Source: Phenylobacterium sp. (GTDB taxonomy: Bacteria > Pseudomonadota > Alphaproteobacteria > Caulobacterales > Caulobacteraceae). Taken from it: DNA of 64,000 bases. Every line of letters begins with the position of its first letter. Positions within the stretch are counted from its first letter, which is position 1. The notes beneath the pieces are model-generated. The model had not been told where the DNA came from, made no database searches, and was given only the letters and a program-made list of their open reading frames with translations. Position numbers and translations under genes: made by a program. Positions 16,979 to 25,700 of the stretch are shown piece by piece. The DNA is taken from the NCBI RefSeq assembly GCF_025934275.1, contig NZ_JAICYI010000003.1:21899-85898 (forward strand), in the 5' to 3' direction.

Positions 16979-18469
16979 CTAGACCGCCGCCTTGAGCATC
17001 CGCCGGCGCTCGACCGAGGAGGGGATCCGCAGAGCCTCCCGGTATTTGGCCACCGTGCGGCGGGCGATGTCGACGCCGGCTTCCTTGAGGATCTCGACGA
17101 TCCGATCGTCGGAGTGCACGTCGGCCTCGTCGCGCTCGGCCTCGATCAGCTGGCGGATCTTGTGGCGAACGCTCTCGGCCGAGTGGGCCTCGCCCCCCTC
17201 GCTGGACTGGATGGCCGAGGTGAAGAAGAACTTCATCTCGAACAGGCCCCGCGGCGTCGCCATGTACTTGTTGGTGGTGACGCGGCTGACGGTGGATTCG
17301 TGCATGCCGATCGCCTCGGCCACCGTCTTCAGGTTCAGCGGCCGCAGGTGCTCGACGCCGAACGCCAGGAAGGCGTCCTGCTGGCGCACGATCTCGGAGG
17401 CGACCTTCAGGATGGTCTTCGCCCGCTGGTCGAGGCTGCGGACCAGCCAGTTGGCCTGGGCCAGGCAATCGGAGACGAACGTCTTCTCCTGGTCCGAGCG
17501 CGCGCCCCGGCTGACCTGGGCATGATACCGCTGGTCGACCAGGAGCCGCGGCAGAGTGTCGGTGTTGAGCTCCACGTGCCAGAGCCCACCCGGTCCTTCC
17601 TTCACGAATACGTCGGGCGCGACGGGCTGGGCCGGCTCGCCGCCGAACGCCGCGCCGGGCCTGGGCGTCAGCGCCTTGAGCTCGGCGATCATCTCACGCA
17701 GGTCGTCGTCGTCGACGCCGCACGCCTTGCGCAGCGCCGCCAAGTCCCGCCGGGCGAGCAGCGGCAGGTTGGCCAGCAGCCGCTCCATGGCCGGATCGCA
17801 GCGGTCGCGCTCCACAAGCTGCAGCCGCAGGCATTCCTCGAGCGAGCGGGCGAAGACGCCGGTCGGCTCGAATCCCTGCAGCACGGCCAGCACCTGCTCC
17901 ACCCGCGCCGCATCGCAACCGAGACGGCCGGCGACTTCGGCCGCCTCCAGGCGCAGGTAGCCGCCCTCGTCGACGCCGTCGATCAGCACGCTGGCGATCA
18001 CCGCTTCGACGCCCTGCAGGCCGGCTCCGGCCAACTGGTCGTGCAGGTGCTCGGGCAAGGTCTTCTCGCGCGCGAAGGCGTCCTCCAGCCCCTCCAGATC
18101 GCCGTCGAAGCCGCCCTTGCCGGCCTTCGACCAGTCGACCGCGCCGCCCGCATCCGCGCCCTGCGGCGCGTCCGGCGCGTCGCCGGTCGCCCGCTCCCCG
18201 GGCGAGGCCTCGTCGTGCGTCATGTCGAGCTCGTGGGCCGCCTCGGCGGCGTCCGCCGCCTCGCCCGCCGCAGGCTCGGCCTCCGGTTCCGCCGGCGTTT
18301 CGGTCTCAGGCTCCTCGCGCTGCAGCAGCGGGTTGCGCTCCAGCTCCGCCTCGACGAACGCCTCCAGCTCCAGGTTGGACAGCTGCAGGAGCTTGATCGC
18401 CTGTTGCAGCTGGGGGGTGATGACCAGCCCCTGCCCCTGCCGAATCTCGAGCCGCGCGCTAAGCGCCAA
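16979..18469 (-). CDS. rpoN: RNA polymerase sigma-54 factor
   Basis: Alternative sigma factor for -24/-12 promoters that need enhancer-binding activators. 496 residues. The Gln/Leu-rich activator region LVITPQLQQAIKLLQLSNLE is at residues 15-34, an acidic linker follows (~55-105), the helix-turn-helix STVSRVTTNKYM is near residue 375, and the RpoN box ARRTVAKYREAL is near the C-terminus. TTG start with AGGGG six to seven bases upstream. Normally preceded by lptB; here a 3.2 kb plus-strand island separates them. Confidence 0.97.
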   Translation of the reverse strand: MALSARLEIRQGQGLVITPQLQQAIKLLQLSNLELEAFVEAELERNPLLQREEPETETPAEPEAEPAAGEAADAAEAAHELDMTHDEASPGERATGDAPDAPQGADAGGAVDWSKAGKGGFDGDLEGLEDAFAREKTLPEHLHDQLAGAGLQGVEAVIASVLIDGVDEGGYLRLEAAEVAGRLGCDAARVEQVLAVLQGFEPTGVFARSLEECLRLQLVERDRCDPAMERLLANLPLLARRDLAALRKACGVDDDDLREMIAELKALTPRPGAAFGGEPAQPVAPDVFVKEGPGGLWHVELNTDTLPRLLVDQRYHAQVSRGARSDQEKTFVSDCLAQANWLVRSLDQRAKTILKVASEIVRQQDAFLAFGVEHLRPLNLKTVAEAIGMHESTVSRVTTNKYMATPRGLFEMKFFFTSAIQSSEGGEAHSAESVRHKIRQLIEAERDEADVHSDDRIVEILKEAGVDIARRTVAKYREALRIPSSVERRRMLKAAV

Positions 18470-18606
18470 GACGAATCCCCTATTGGCCTGTTTCTTGCTG
18501 GTCAGGCTAAGGGCCGAACCCCACCGATTGGTTAACTCCGCCCGCGGTTGACAGCGTCGCGCCGGCGCGGCCTCATCTCTGTCAGCAGGCTGGCGGGAGG
18601 GCCGAG

Positions 18607-19329
18607 ATGCGCCGCGCGGACCGTCTGTTCCAGATCATCCAGATTCTCCGGCGCCATCGCAGCCCCGCCACCGCCGAGGCCATCGCCGGCGAGCTCGAGA
18701 CCTCCAAGCGCACCGTCTATCGCGACATCGCCGACCTGATGGCTCAGCGGGTGCCGATCCGCGGCGAGGCCGGCGTCGGTTACGTGCTGGAGAACGGCTT
18801 CGACCTGCCGCCGCTGATGCTGACCGAATCCGAGGTCGAGGCCGCGGTGCTGGGCGCCCAGTGGGTGGCGAGCCGCGGCGATCCGGAGCTCGCCCGCGCC
18901 GCCCAGGACCTGGTCGCCAAGATCGGCGCCACAGTGCCCGAGCGACTGCGCCCGCTGATCCTCGAGCCGGCCACCCGCGCGGTGCCGAACTACCGCGCCG
19001 TGCCGGACCGGCTGGACATGGCCGCCGCGCGCCGGGCGATCCGCGCCGGGCGCAAGCTGCGCCTGGTCTATCGCGATGAGCAGGACCGCCGCACCGAGCG
19101 CACCGTCTGGCCGTTCGCCGTCGGCTACCACGAGACGGTGCGGCTGTTGATGACCTGGTGCGAGCTCCGCCAGGATTTCCGCAGCTTCCGCACCGACCGG
19201 GTGGACGAGGCGGCCTTCCTGGAGGAGCGCTATCCGGAACGGCCGGCCGCGCTGCGGGCCCGCTGGCGCAAGGCTGCGATGGCCGAGTACGAGCGCCGGC
19301 GCGCCGCGGAAACGCGGGCGGCCGAGTAG
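18607..19329 (+). CDS. YafY/DeoR-like HTH and WYL-domain transcriptional regulator
   Basis: 240 residues. The N-terminal winged helix RADRLFQIIQILRRHR...ETSKRTVYRDIADL is the HTH_11 type. The C-terminal WYL-like domain has KLRLVYRDEQDRRTERTVWP and ends with the DFRSFRTDRVDE motif; the W-Y-L triad itself is not intact. GGGAGGG precedes ATG 18607. It starts a plus-strand island with PhyH, aldo/keto reductase and MliC-like genes and may control them; the ligand is unknown. Confidence 0.9.
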   Translation: MRRADRLFQIIQILRRHRSPATAEAIAGELETSKRTVYRDIADLMAQRVPIRGEAGVGYVLENGFDLPPLMLTESEVEAAVLGAQWVASRGDPELARAAQDLVAKIGATVPERLRPLILEPATRAVPNYRAVPDRLDMAAARRAIRAGRKLRLVYRDEQDRRTERTVWPFAVGYHETVRLLMTWCELRQDFRSFRTDRVDEAAFLEERYPERPAALRARWRKAAMAEYERRRAAETRAAE

Positions 19330-19407
19330 CGCCCGGCCCTAGCCAGCCCCGCGGATGCCGAGCTAACCTCCTGCTCAAATCCAAGTCCAATCCCGGAGGC
19401 AGCCGCC

Positions 19408-20292
19408 GTGCCCGTCCAGCTCGCCCAACCGACCACTGACCTAAATCAGGCCCGGCGGGACCTCGACGAGCGCGGCTACTGCATCGTGCCGGGCGTGCTG
19501 TCCCGGGGCGAGATCGAGGCCCTGAGGTCGCGCCTGCAGGCGCAGGCGCACGGCGAACGTGCGCGCGGCGTCGCCTTCCACGACGGCGGCCCGGCGCGTC
19601 CCAACCAGCGGATCTGGATGCTGCTCAACAAGGGCCGGGCATTCCGCGACCTGATGCTGCATCCGATCATCGCCGAGCTGATGGGCCACCTCCTGGGCCC
19701 CGACTTCCTGGTCTCAAGCTTCACCGCCAACATCGCCCACCCCGGCGGCGAGCCCATGGTGCTGCACACCGACCAGGGCTACGTCGGCTTCTGGACCCCG
19801 AAGCCGGTGGTCGCCAACATCGCCTGGATGCTCGACGACTTCTCCGACGCCAACGGCGGCACCCGCCTGGTTCCGGGCAGCCACCTCGACGCGGCGGCGA
19901 CGCCGCGCTCCTCGGCGTACGCGCCCGACGAGCCCGCCAACATGCCGACGCTGGAGGACACCATCGCCGCCGAGGGCCCGGCCGGCTCGATCCTCTGCTT
20001 CGACGGGCGGATCTGGCACGGCACCGGGGCCAACCGCATCGACAAGCCGCGCCACGCGCTCCTGAGCTACCACTGCCGGCCGTTCATCCGGCAGCAGGAG
20101 AACTTCACCTTGGGTCTCGATCCGGCGATCCGCGACGCCGAGCGCCCGGCGCTGCTCAATCGGTTGGGCTTCGCCACCTGGGCGGGGCTCGGGCGCGTCG
20201 AACTTCCCCGGCCCGCCACGCCGCTGTTCGTCACGCCCGGCCGGGTGGGCCCGCTCGGCCCCGACGGCGCCCCGCTCGATCCGCTGACCTGA
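19408..20292 (+). CDS. Phytanoyl-CoA dioxygenase (PhyH) family protein
   Basis: Fe(II)/2-oxoglutarate-dependent dioxygenase, substrate unknown. 294 residues, normal family length. VLHTDQGYVGFW gives the HxD iron ligands, RIWHGTGANRIDKPRHALL the distal His and 2-oxoglutarate-binding Arg. DERGYCIVPGVLSRGEIEAL is the typical N-terminus. GTG start with GGAGG eight to nine bases upstream. Eleven bases separate it from the aldo/keto reductase, so the two are probably one operon under the YafY-type regulator. Confidence 0.92.
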   Translation: MPVQLAQPTTDLNQARRDLDERGYCIVPGVLSRGEIEALRSRLQAQAHGERARGVAFHDGGPARPNQRIWMLLNKGRAFRDLMLHPIIAELMGHLLGPDFLVSSFTANIAHPGGEPMVLHTDQGYVGFWTPKPVVANIAWMLDDFSDANGGTRLVPGSHLDAAATPRSSAYAPDEPANMPTLEDTIAAEGPAGSILCFDGRIWHGTGANRIDKPRHALLSYHCRPFIRQQENFTLGLDPAIRDAERPALLNRLGFATWAGLGRVELPRPATPLFVTPGRVGPLGPDGAPLDPLT

Positions 20293-20303
20293 GGCGCGCC
20301 GGC

Positions 20304-21284
20304 GTGCAGCTCCGCCCGTTCGGCTCGACCGGCCTGCAGATCGGCCCGCTCGGTCTCGGCAGCGTCAACTTCTCGTGGCTGACCGACGAACGGAGCTCCT
20401 TCCGCATCCTGGACGCTGCCTTCGAGCGCGGCGTGAACCTCCTCGACACGTCGGACAACTACAACGCCGGCCAGTCGGAGGCCTTGATCGGCCGCTGGTT
20501 CGCGCAAGGGAACGGCCGGCGCGAGAAGACGGTGCTGGCCACCAAGGTCTACTCCGCGCCGATGGAGTGGGGTTCGCCCGATCCGGTCCGCCGCTCGGGA
20601 TCCTGGGTCGGACCGAACCAGAAAGGGCTCTCGGCCAAGCACATCCGGGAGGCCTGCGAAGGCAGCCTGAAGCGGCTCAACACCGACTACATCGACCTCT
20701 ACCAGATGCACCACGTCGATCGCGCCGCTCGCTGGGAGGAGATCTGGCAGGCGATGGAGGTGCTCGTCGCGCAAGGCAAGGTGCTCTACGTGGGCTCGTC
20801 CAACTTCGCCGGCTGGCACATCGCCCAGGCGCAGGAGAGCGCGAAAGCCCGCCGCTTCCTGGGCCTGGTCTCCGAGCAGAGCGTCTACAACCTCATGAAG
20901 CGCGCCGTGGAGCTGGAGGTGCTGCCGGCCGCCCGCGCCTATGACATGGCCTTTTTGCCCTACAGCCCGCTGGCCGCGGGCGCCCTCGCCGGCCAGCCGC
21001 AAGGCAACGACCGCGGTCGGCGCGCCTACGCCCGCAAGGACGAGCGGGTGGAGGCCTATGAAGCGCTGTGCGGGAAGATCGGCCATGCGCCGGCCGATGT
21101 GGCGTTGGCGTGGCTCGCCTCGCGTCCCGGGGTGACGGCGCCGATCGTGGGGCCCCGCACGCTCGAGCAGTTCGAGGCCAATCTGGCCGCTGTCGAGATC
21201 ACCCTCGATGATGCAACGATGGCCGAGCTCGACAGGATCTTCCCGGGCCCCGGCGGCCCGGCCCCAGAAGCCTACGCCTGGTAG
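20304..21284 (+). CDS. Aldo/keto reductase
   Basis: NADPH-dependent reductase with a TIM barrel. 326 residues. DTSDNYNAGQSEALIGRWF carries the catalytic Asp/Tyr, VLATKVYSAPMEWGSP the Lys, and DLYQMHHVDRAARWEEIW the His. The C-terminal cofactor site reads APIVGPRTLEQFEANL. GTG start at 20304. This branch (YghZ/sugar-aldehyde type) often acts with dioxygenases in catabolic clusters; the real substrate cannot be told. Confidence 0.93.
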   Translation: MQLRPFGSTGLQIGPLGLGSVNFSWLTDERSSFRILDAAFERGVNLLDTSDNYNAGQSEALIGRWFAQGNGRREKTVLATKVYSAPMEWGSPDPVRRSGSWVGPNQKGLSAKHIREACEGSLKRLNTDYIDLYQMHHVDRAARWEEIWQAMEVLVAQGKVLYVGSSNFAGWHIAQAQESAKARRFLGLVSEQSVYNLMKRAVELEVLPAARAYDMAFLPYSPLAAGALAGQPQGNDRGRRAYARKDERVEAYEALCGKIGHAPADVALAWLASRPGVTAPIVGPRTLEQFEANLAAVEITLDDATMAELDRIFPGPGGPAPEAYAW

Positions 21285-21429
21285 CGCCGCGTCCCGCCGC
21301 CTCAACGGCGAAAACGATCGTTCCGCGATGGGTCACGTTATCGGGAGCGAGCCCCCACGCGGCGAGAAATCGTCTACAATGCCAAAGAGCTCGCCAAGAG
21401 CTCGCACCAGCGTGGAAAGGAGCCTGGAA

Positions 21430-21771
21430 GTGAAGGCCTCGCCCGTGGTGGGAGGCGTGCTGGCATTGACCCTGGTTTGGGCGCAGGCCTCGGCCGCCTC
21501 TCCCAAGCAACCTCCGATGAACAACTTCGATTTCGCCTACTACACGTGCGCCGACGGCGGCGCGTTCCAAATGTCGTATGATTCGAGCACGCCGAAGACG
21601 GCGACGCTGACGACCAGCAACAACAATCGGCGATACGAGCTCGTGCGGACGCCGGTCGACCAGGGCGTGCAGTTCGCCAAGGGGCCCATCAAGTTCTGGA
21701 CTGACGGCAAGAGCGTCGTGGTCGACGGAACGCAGGTCGCGTTCCGGAAGTGCCGGTTGAAGTCGAGCTGA
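21430..21771 (+). CDS. MliC-like secreted protein (putative c-type lysozyme inhibitor)
   Basis: 113 residues. An N-terminal signal peptide (VVGGVLALTLVWAQASAA) is followed by an MliC-type beta-barrel domain: FAYYTCADGGAFQMSYD, a middle YELVRTPVDQGVQFAKGPIKF and the final VAFRKCRL, with two cysteines able to form the family disulfide. The start chosen is GTG 21430 with AAAGGAG eight bases upstream; in-frame ATGs further up lack support. It ends 14 bases before the convergent lptB. Periplasmic lysozyme inhibition is inferred from the fold. Confidence 0.75.
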   Translation: MKASPVVGGVLALTLVWAQASAASPKQPPMNNFDFAYYTCADGGAFQMSYDSSTPKTATLTTSNNNRRYELVRTPVDQGVQFAKGPIKFWTDGKSVVVDGTQVAFRKCRLKSS

Positions 21772-21785
21772 CGCCAGCGGAACGT

Positions 21786-22586
21786 TCAGGCGAAGGTGTC
21801 GCCCAGATAGACGCGGCGGACCTCCGGATCGTCGACGATCTCGTCGGGCCGGCCCTCGAACAGCACCTCGCCGGCGTGGATGATCGAGGCGCGATCGATG
21901 ATGTCGAGCGTCTCGCGCACGTTGTGGTCGGTGATCAGGATGCCGATCCCGCGCTGCTTCAGGTAGGCGATCACCTCGCGGATGTCGGCGATGGCCAGGG
22001 GGTCGATGCCGGCGAACGGCTCGTCCAGCAGCATGAAGGCGGGTTCCGAGGCCAGCGCCCGGGCGATCTCCACCCGCCGTCGCTCGCCGCCCGACAGCGA
22101 GATCGCCGGCGCGTTCCGCAGGTGCTCGATGTGGAGCTCCTCGAGCAGCTCGGTGACCATGGCGCGGGCCTGCTTGTGGTCCTTCAGCCGCAGCTCGACC
22201 ACCGCCATGACGTTCTCGCCGACCGTCATGCCGCGGAAGATCGAGGTCTCCTGCGGCAGATAACCCACGCCCATCCGGGCGCGCTGGTACATGGGAAGCT
22301 CGGTGATGTTCGCGCCGTCCAGGTAGATCGCGCCGTAATCGACCGCGATGAGACCGGTGATCATGTAGAAGCAGGTGGTCTTGCCCGCCCCGTTCGGGCC
22401 GAGCAGGCCCGCCACCTCGCCGCGGCGCAGCCGCAGCGAAACGCCCTTCACCACCGGTCGGCCGCGGAACGACTTGCCGACGTTGTCGACGACCAGCCCC
22501 TCACCGGCCTGGCCGGGACCGCTCGCGATCCGCTCAGGCTTCAAAATGTCACCGGCGCTCGCCGGCGCCGGCCGGCTGTTGCGCAT
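21786..22586 (-). CDS. lptB: LPS export ABC transporter ATP-binding protein LptB
   Basis: ATPase of the LptBFGC complex that pulls lipopolysaccharide from the inner membrane. 266 residues. Walker A GPNGAGKTT, signature LSGGERRRVEIARAL, Walker B FMLLDEPFAGIDP and H-loop LITDHNVRETL are intact; the last two are diagnostic of LptB. An N-terminal ~30-residue extension precedes the ABC core. It overlaps the end of lptA by 38 bases. lptF/lptG are not in the window. Confidence 0.96.
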   Translation of the reverse strand: MRNSRPAPASAGDILKPERIASGPGQAGEGLVVDNVGKSFRGRPVVKGVSLRLRRGEVAGLLGPNGAGKTTCFYMITGLIAVDYGAIYLDGANITELPMYQRARMGVGYLPQETSIFRGMTVGENVMAVVELRLKDHKQARAMVTELLEELHIEHLRNAPAISLSGGERRRVEIARALASEPAFMLLDEPFAGIDPLAIADIREVIAYLKQRGIGILITDHNVRETLDIIDRASIIHAGEVLFEGRPDEIVDDPEVRRVYLGDTFA

Positions 22587-23133
22587 TGTCGGTCTTGTCG
22601 TTCGGATAGAAGACGCCGCGCACGCGGCCCGGCCGGTTGCGGCCGGTCACGTCGCTCTCCATCTGGCCGTCGCCGGTCTTGACGTTGATCACCATCCGCT
22701 TCCCGCGCATCACGTCGCGGCCGCGCACCGCAACCACGTCGCCGGTCACGGTGATGGTGTCGTTGGAGGCGAGGTACACGGCGTTGTCGCCCTTCACGCG
22801 CTGCTGCGGGGTCACATAGTAGACCGAGCCCAGGGCTTCCATGCGCACGATGTCGCCGCAGCTGTTGGTCGACGAGCCGGCCTTGGCGTTCCGGGCGGAA
22901 TAGAGCTTCAGCACATCGGTGCGCAGCCGGGCGTTGTCCTGCAACGCCTCGACGTTGCCGGTCCAGGTGGAGACGCAGTCGCTGTTGCTCGCCTCCGCGT
23001 GGTCGGAGGTGATGTCGATCGGCGCCTTCGAGTTGGTGGCCAGTTGCTGGGCGAGGGCCGGCGCGGCGACGGCGAGGGCGATCGCCGCAAGGGTGGAGAG
23101 GCTCTTCATCGGGCGGGCTTCCAACGCTGTCAT
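22549..23133 (-). CDS. lptA: LptA-family periplasmic LPS transport protein
   Basis: Periplasmic bridge protein carrying LPS between inner and outer membrane. 194 residues. A signal peptide (MKSLSTLAAIALAVAAPALAQ) is followed by an OstA/LptA jellyroll: PIDITSDHAEASNSDCVSTWTGNV, then DTITVTGDVVAVRGRDVMRG. Start ATG 23133 overlaps the lptC stop (ATGA); ATG 23109, eight codons in, gives a cleaner signal peptide and has GGAAG upstream, so either may be used. Middle gene of lptC-lptA-lptB. Confidence 0.92.
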   Translation of the reverse strand: MTALEARPMKSLSTLAAIALAVAAPALAQQLATNSKAPIDITSDHAEASNSDCVSTWTGNVEALQDNARLRTDVLKLYSARNAKAGSSTNSCGDIVRMEALGSVYYVTPQQRVKGDNAVYLASNDTITVTGDVVAVRGRDVMRGKRMVINVKTGDGQMESDVTGRNRPGRVRGVFYPNDKTDNAQQPAGAGERR

Positions 23134-23744
23134 TTCGGAATCAGGCGCGTGTGGACGCGGCCATTGAAGACCATGCGGTCACCTTTGTCATAAACCGCAT
23201 AGGACTTCGCATCGATTTCTCCAAGTGGACCGGAGCCGTGAACCGGGCCTGAACCCACCAGCTCGCCGCTCTTGGTGTCGAACTGCGAGGCGGCGGTTTC
23301 GAAGGCGCCTTTGTTGGAGGCGAGCCGCACCCCGCCGCTCACTTCCAGCTTGCCGGTGTTCTCGTGGAAGACTCCCCTTCGGGCGATGATCCGCATGGGA
23401 TCGGGCCCCTGCTCGTCGAGCACCAGGGCCGGACGGTCGAGATAGACCTTCTGGTACTCCTGCGGATCACGCGTGGCGCTGGCGGCGGTCAGCGCGAAGG
23501 CTCGGCCGCGGTCGTCGCGGCCGACGAAGCGCGGATTGATCAGCCGGATCGGCTGGTTGGTCTCCTGGCTCGCCTCAGGGCCGGGTTTGGAGGCGTTGTA
23601 GACCACCGACGCTCCCAGCCCGAGGAGGATCAGGAGGATGATCCCGGGCACGACGAGGCGCAGGGCGCGGACCACGCGCGAGCGCCGCCGCCAGCGCTCG
23701 ATGCCGCCGCGGACCGGCTCCCCCAAGCTCTCGGGCGCCGCCAT
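23130..23744 (-). CDS. lptC: LPS export protein LptC
   Basis: Bitopic inner-membrane protein that links LptBFG to LptA. 204 residues. A basic N-terminus (RWRRRSRVVRALRL) precedes a single membrane helix VVPGIILLILLGLGASVV (~residues 30-50); the rest is a periplasmic LptC/OstA-like jellyroll with VHGSGPLGEIDAKSYAVYD. ATG 23744 has GAGG upstream; a TTG two codons earlier is less likely. Overlaps lptA by four bases, nine bases after rnd. Confidence 0.9.
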   Translation of the reverse strand: MAAPESLGEPVRGGIERWRRRSRVVRALRLVVPGIILLILLGLGASVVYNASKPGPEASQETNQPIRLINPRFVGRDDRGRAFALTAASATRDPQEYQKVYLDRPALVLDEQGPDPMRIIARRGVFHENTGKLEVSGGVRLASNKGAFETAASQFDTKSGELVGSGPVHGSGPLGEIDAKSYAVYDKGDRMVFNGRVHTRLIPK

Positions 23745-23753
23745 CCCCAAACC

Positions 23754-24371
23754 TCAGGCGTGAGCGAAAATGTCGATGTCCTCCCAGCCCGCCACGTCCA
23801 GCAGCGAACGGTTGGGCAGGAAGGCGAAGCAGGCCTTGGCGAGCGCGTCGCGGCCCTCGCGCGCCAGCATGTGGTCGAGCCGCGCCTTCAGCGCATGCAG
23901 GTGCAGCACGTCGGAGGCGGCGTAGGCGACCTGCTCCTCCGAGAGCTTCGGCGCGCCCCAGTCGGAGCTCTGCTGCTGCTTGGAGAGGTCGACGCCCAGG
24001 AGCTCCTTCACGACGTCCTTCAGCCCGTGGCGGTCGGTGTAGGTGCGCGCCAGCTTGGAGGCGATCTTGGTGCAGTAGACGGGGCCCGTGACGACGCCCA
24101 GATGCAGGTAGAACATGGCGATGTCGAAGCGGCCATAGTGGAAGATCTTGGTGACGGCGGGATCGGTCAGCAGCCGCTTCAGGTTGGGACAGGCATAGTC
24201 GGGCCGGCTCAGCTGCACCACGTGGGCGTCGCCGCGCCCGTCGGAGAGCTGCACCACGCACAGCGGGTCGCGGCCGAGGCGGAGGCCCATGGTCTCCGAA
24301 TCGATCGCCACCTCCGAGGCGCCGGCGAGCGCGTCGGCGGGCAGGTCTCCGTCGTGCAGGAAGGTGGTCAC
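23754..24371 (-). CDS. rnd: Ribonuclease D-like 3'-5' exonuclease, single domain
   Basis: Removes 3' nucleotides during tRNA maturation in the RNase D family. 205 residues. The DEDDy motifs are present: AIDSETMGL (Exo I), HYGRFDIAMFY (Exo II) and AYAASDVLHLH (Exo III with the Tyr). Unlike E. coli RNase D (about 375 residues) there are no HRDC domains, as in the short alphaproteobacterial form. GTG start with GGAGAG eight bases upstream. It precedes lptC and follows a tRNA-Leu gene on the same strand. Confidence 0.93.
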   Translation of the reverse strand: MTTFLHDGDLPADALAGASEVAIDSETMGLRLGRDPLCVVQLSDGRGDAHVVQLSRPDYACPNLKRLLTDPAVTKIFHYGRFDIAMFYLHLGVVTGPVYCTKIASKLARTYTDRHGLKDVVKELLGVDLSKQQQSSDWGAPKLSEEQVAYAASDVLHLHALKARLDHMLAREGRDALAKACFAFLPNRSLLDVAGWEDIDIFAHA

Positions 24372-24458
24372 GTTGTCCGCTCTCCAGCGATCTGGCCCTC
24401 ACTATAGAGAGCGGGAAGGCTCGCGGGAAAGCACCGGCCGCGATTGGCGGCGATCCGA

Positions 24459-24545
<87 letters not shown>

Positions 24546-24693
24546 CCGACCCGTCGGGTCGCGCGAGCGGGGTTGCTTAAAGCTCCGACCCGCGACGGTC
24601 AACGGCGCCGGCCCGATGACCCCTCCGCATTGCGGCGGTGAGCCGCATCGTCTATCGGCATCCCGCGCGCCCGGCGCAGGCTTCGGACCCGTC

Positions 24694-25662
24694 ATGCAGG
24701 ATCTCGTCACCGTGTTCGGCGGCTCGGGTTTCATCGGAACCCAGGCCGTGCGCCAGCTCGCCAAGGTCGGCTGGCGGATCCGCGTCGCGGTGCGCCAGCC
24801 GAATCTCGCCTACGCCATGCGCCTGCACGGCGACGTGGGCCAGATTGACGTCGTCCAGGCCAATGTCCGCAACCCGGCGTCGCTGCGCCGGGCGCTGGAC
24901 GGTGCGACCGCCGCGCTCAATCTCGTCGGACTGCTCTACGAGCACGGCCGTCAGGGTTTCCAATCCGTCCACGTCATGGGGGCGCGCAACGTCGCCGAGG
25001 CGGCCAGCGCCGAAGGCGTCACGCGCCTCGTGCAGATCTCGGCCTTGGGCGCCGATCCCGTGTCGTCCGCCAAGTACGCCCGCAGCAAGGCCGAGGGCGA
25101 GGCGGCGGCTCGCGCGATCTACCCCGACGCGGTGATCGCGCGGCCGTCGATCGTGTTCGGCCCGCAGGACAGCTTCTTCAACCGCTTCGCCGGCCTGGCC
25201 CTGGTGAGCCCGGCGCTGCCGCTGATCGGCGGCGGGCGCACGCGCATGCAGCCGGTGTTCGTGGGCGACGTCGCGCGGGCGCTGACCAAGGCGGTCACCT
25301 TGGCGGAGTGCGCCGGCCAGACCTACGAGCTCGGCGGCCCGGCCATCTTCACCTTCCGGGCGCTGATGGAGATCCTGCTGGCCCAGATCGAGCGGCGGCG
25401 CATGCTCATCCCCGTGCCGTTCATCGCCGCCGACCTGCTGGGCGCGCTGGGCGACCTCGCCGCCGGCGTCGTCGCCCCGCCGATCACCTCGGACCAGGTG
25501 CGGCTGCTCCGGACCGACAACGTCGTCTCCGGCCAGCACCCCGGCCTCGCCGAGCTCGGCATCACGCCCACGACGCTGGAGGCCGTGCTGCCCAGCTATC
25601 TCTACCGCTACCGCCGAGGCGGCCAGTACGCCGACCAGGAAGACGGCGCGCTCGCCGCCTGA
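24694..25662 (+). CDS. NDUFA9-like NAD(P)H-binding protein (complex I assembly/SDR family)
   Basis: 322 residues. The extended SDR N-terminus VTVFGGSGFIGTQAVRQLAK binds NAD(P)H. The pattern LVQISALGADPVSSAKYARSK and RPSIVFGPQDSFFNRFAGLA matches the NDUFA9 subfamily, whose mitochondrial member is a complex I subunit. The canonical SDR Tyr-x3-Lys is present as YARSK. It stands alone with no complex I gene in view; start ATG is chosen by family length. Convergent with uppP. Confidence 0.9.
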   Translation: MQDLVTVFGGSGFIGTQAVRQLAKVGWRIRVAVRQPNLAYAMRLHGDVGQIDVVQANVRNPASLRRALDGATAALNLVGLLYEHGRQGFQSVHVMGARNVAEAASAEGVTRLVQISALGADPVSSAKYARSKAEGEAAARAIYPDAVIARPSIVFGPQDSFFNRFAGLALVSPALPLIGGGRTRMQPVFVGDVARALTKAVTLAECAGQTYELGGPAIFTFRALMEILLAQIERRRMLIPVPFIAADLLGALGDLAAGVVAPPITSDQVRLLRTDNVVSGQHPGLAELGITPTTLEAVLPSYLYRYRRGGQYADQEDGALAA

Positions 25663-25686
25663 CTCCCGCTTCTCCCCTTGCGGGAG
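25663..25686. terminator. Hairpin between convergent NDUFA9-like gene and uppP
   Basis: CTCCCGC and GCGGGAG form a 7-bp stem with a ten-base loop right after the stop of the plus-strand gene and 14 bases before the uppP stop. Probable bidirectional terminator; no clear T-tract. Confidence 0.5.
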
Positions 25687-25700
25687 GTGGATCGGATTCT

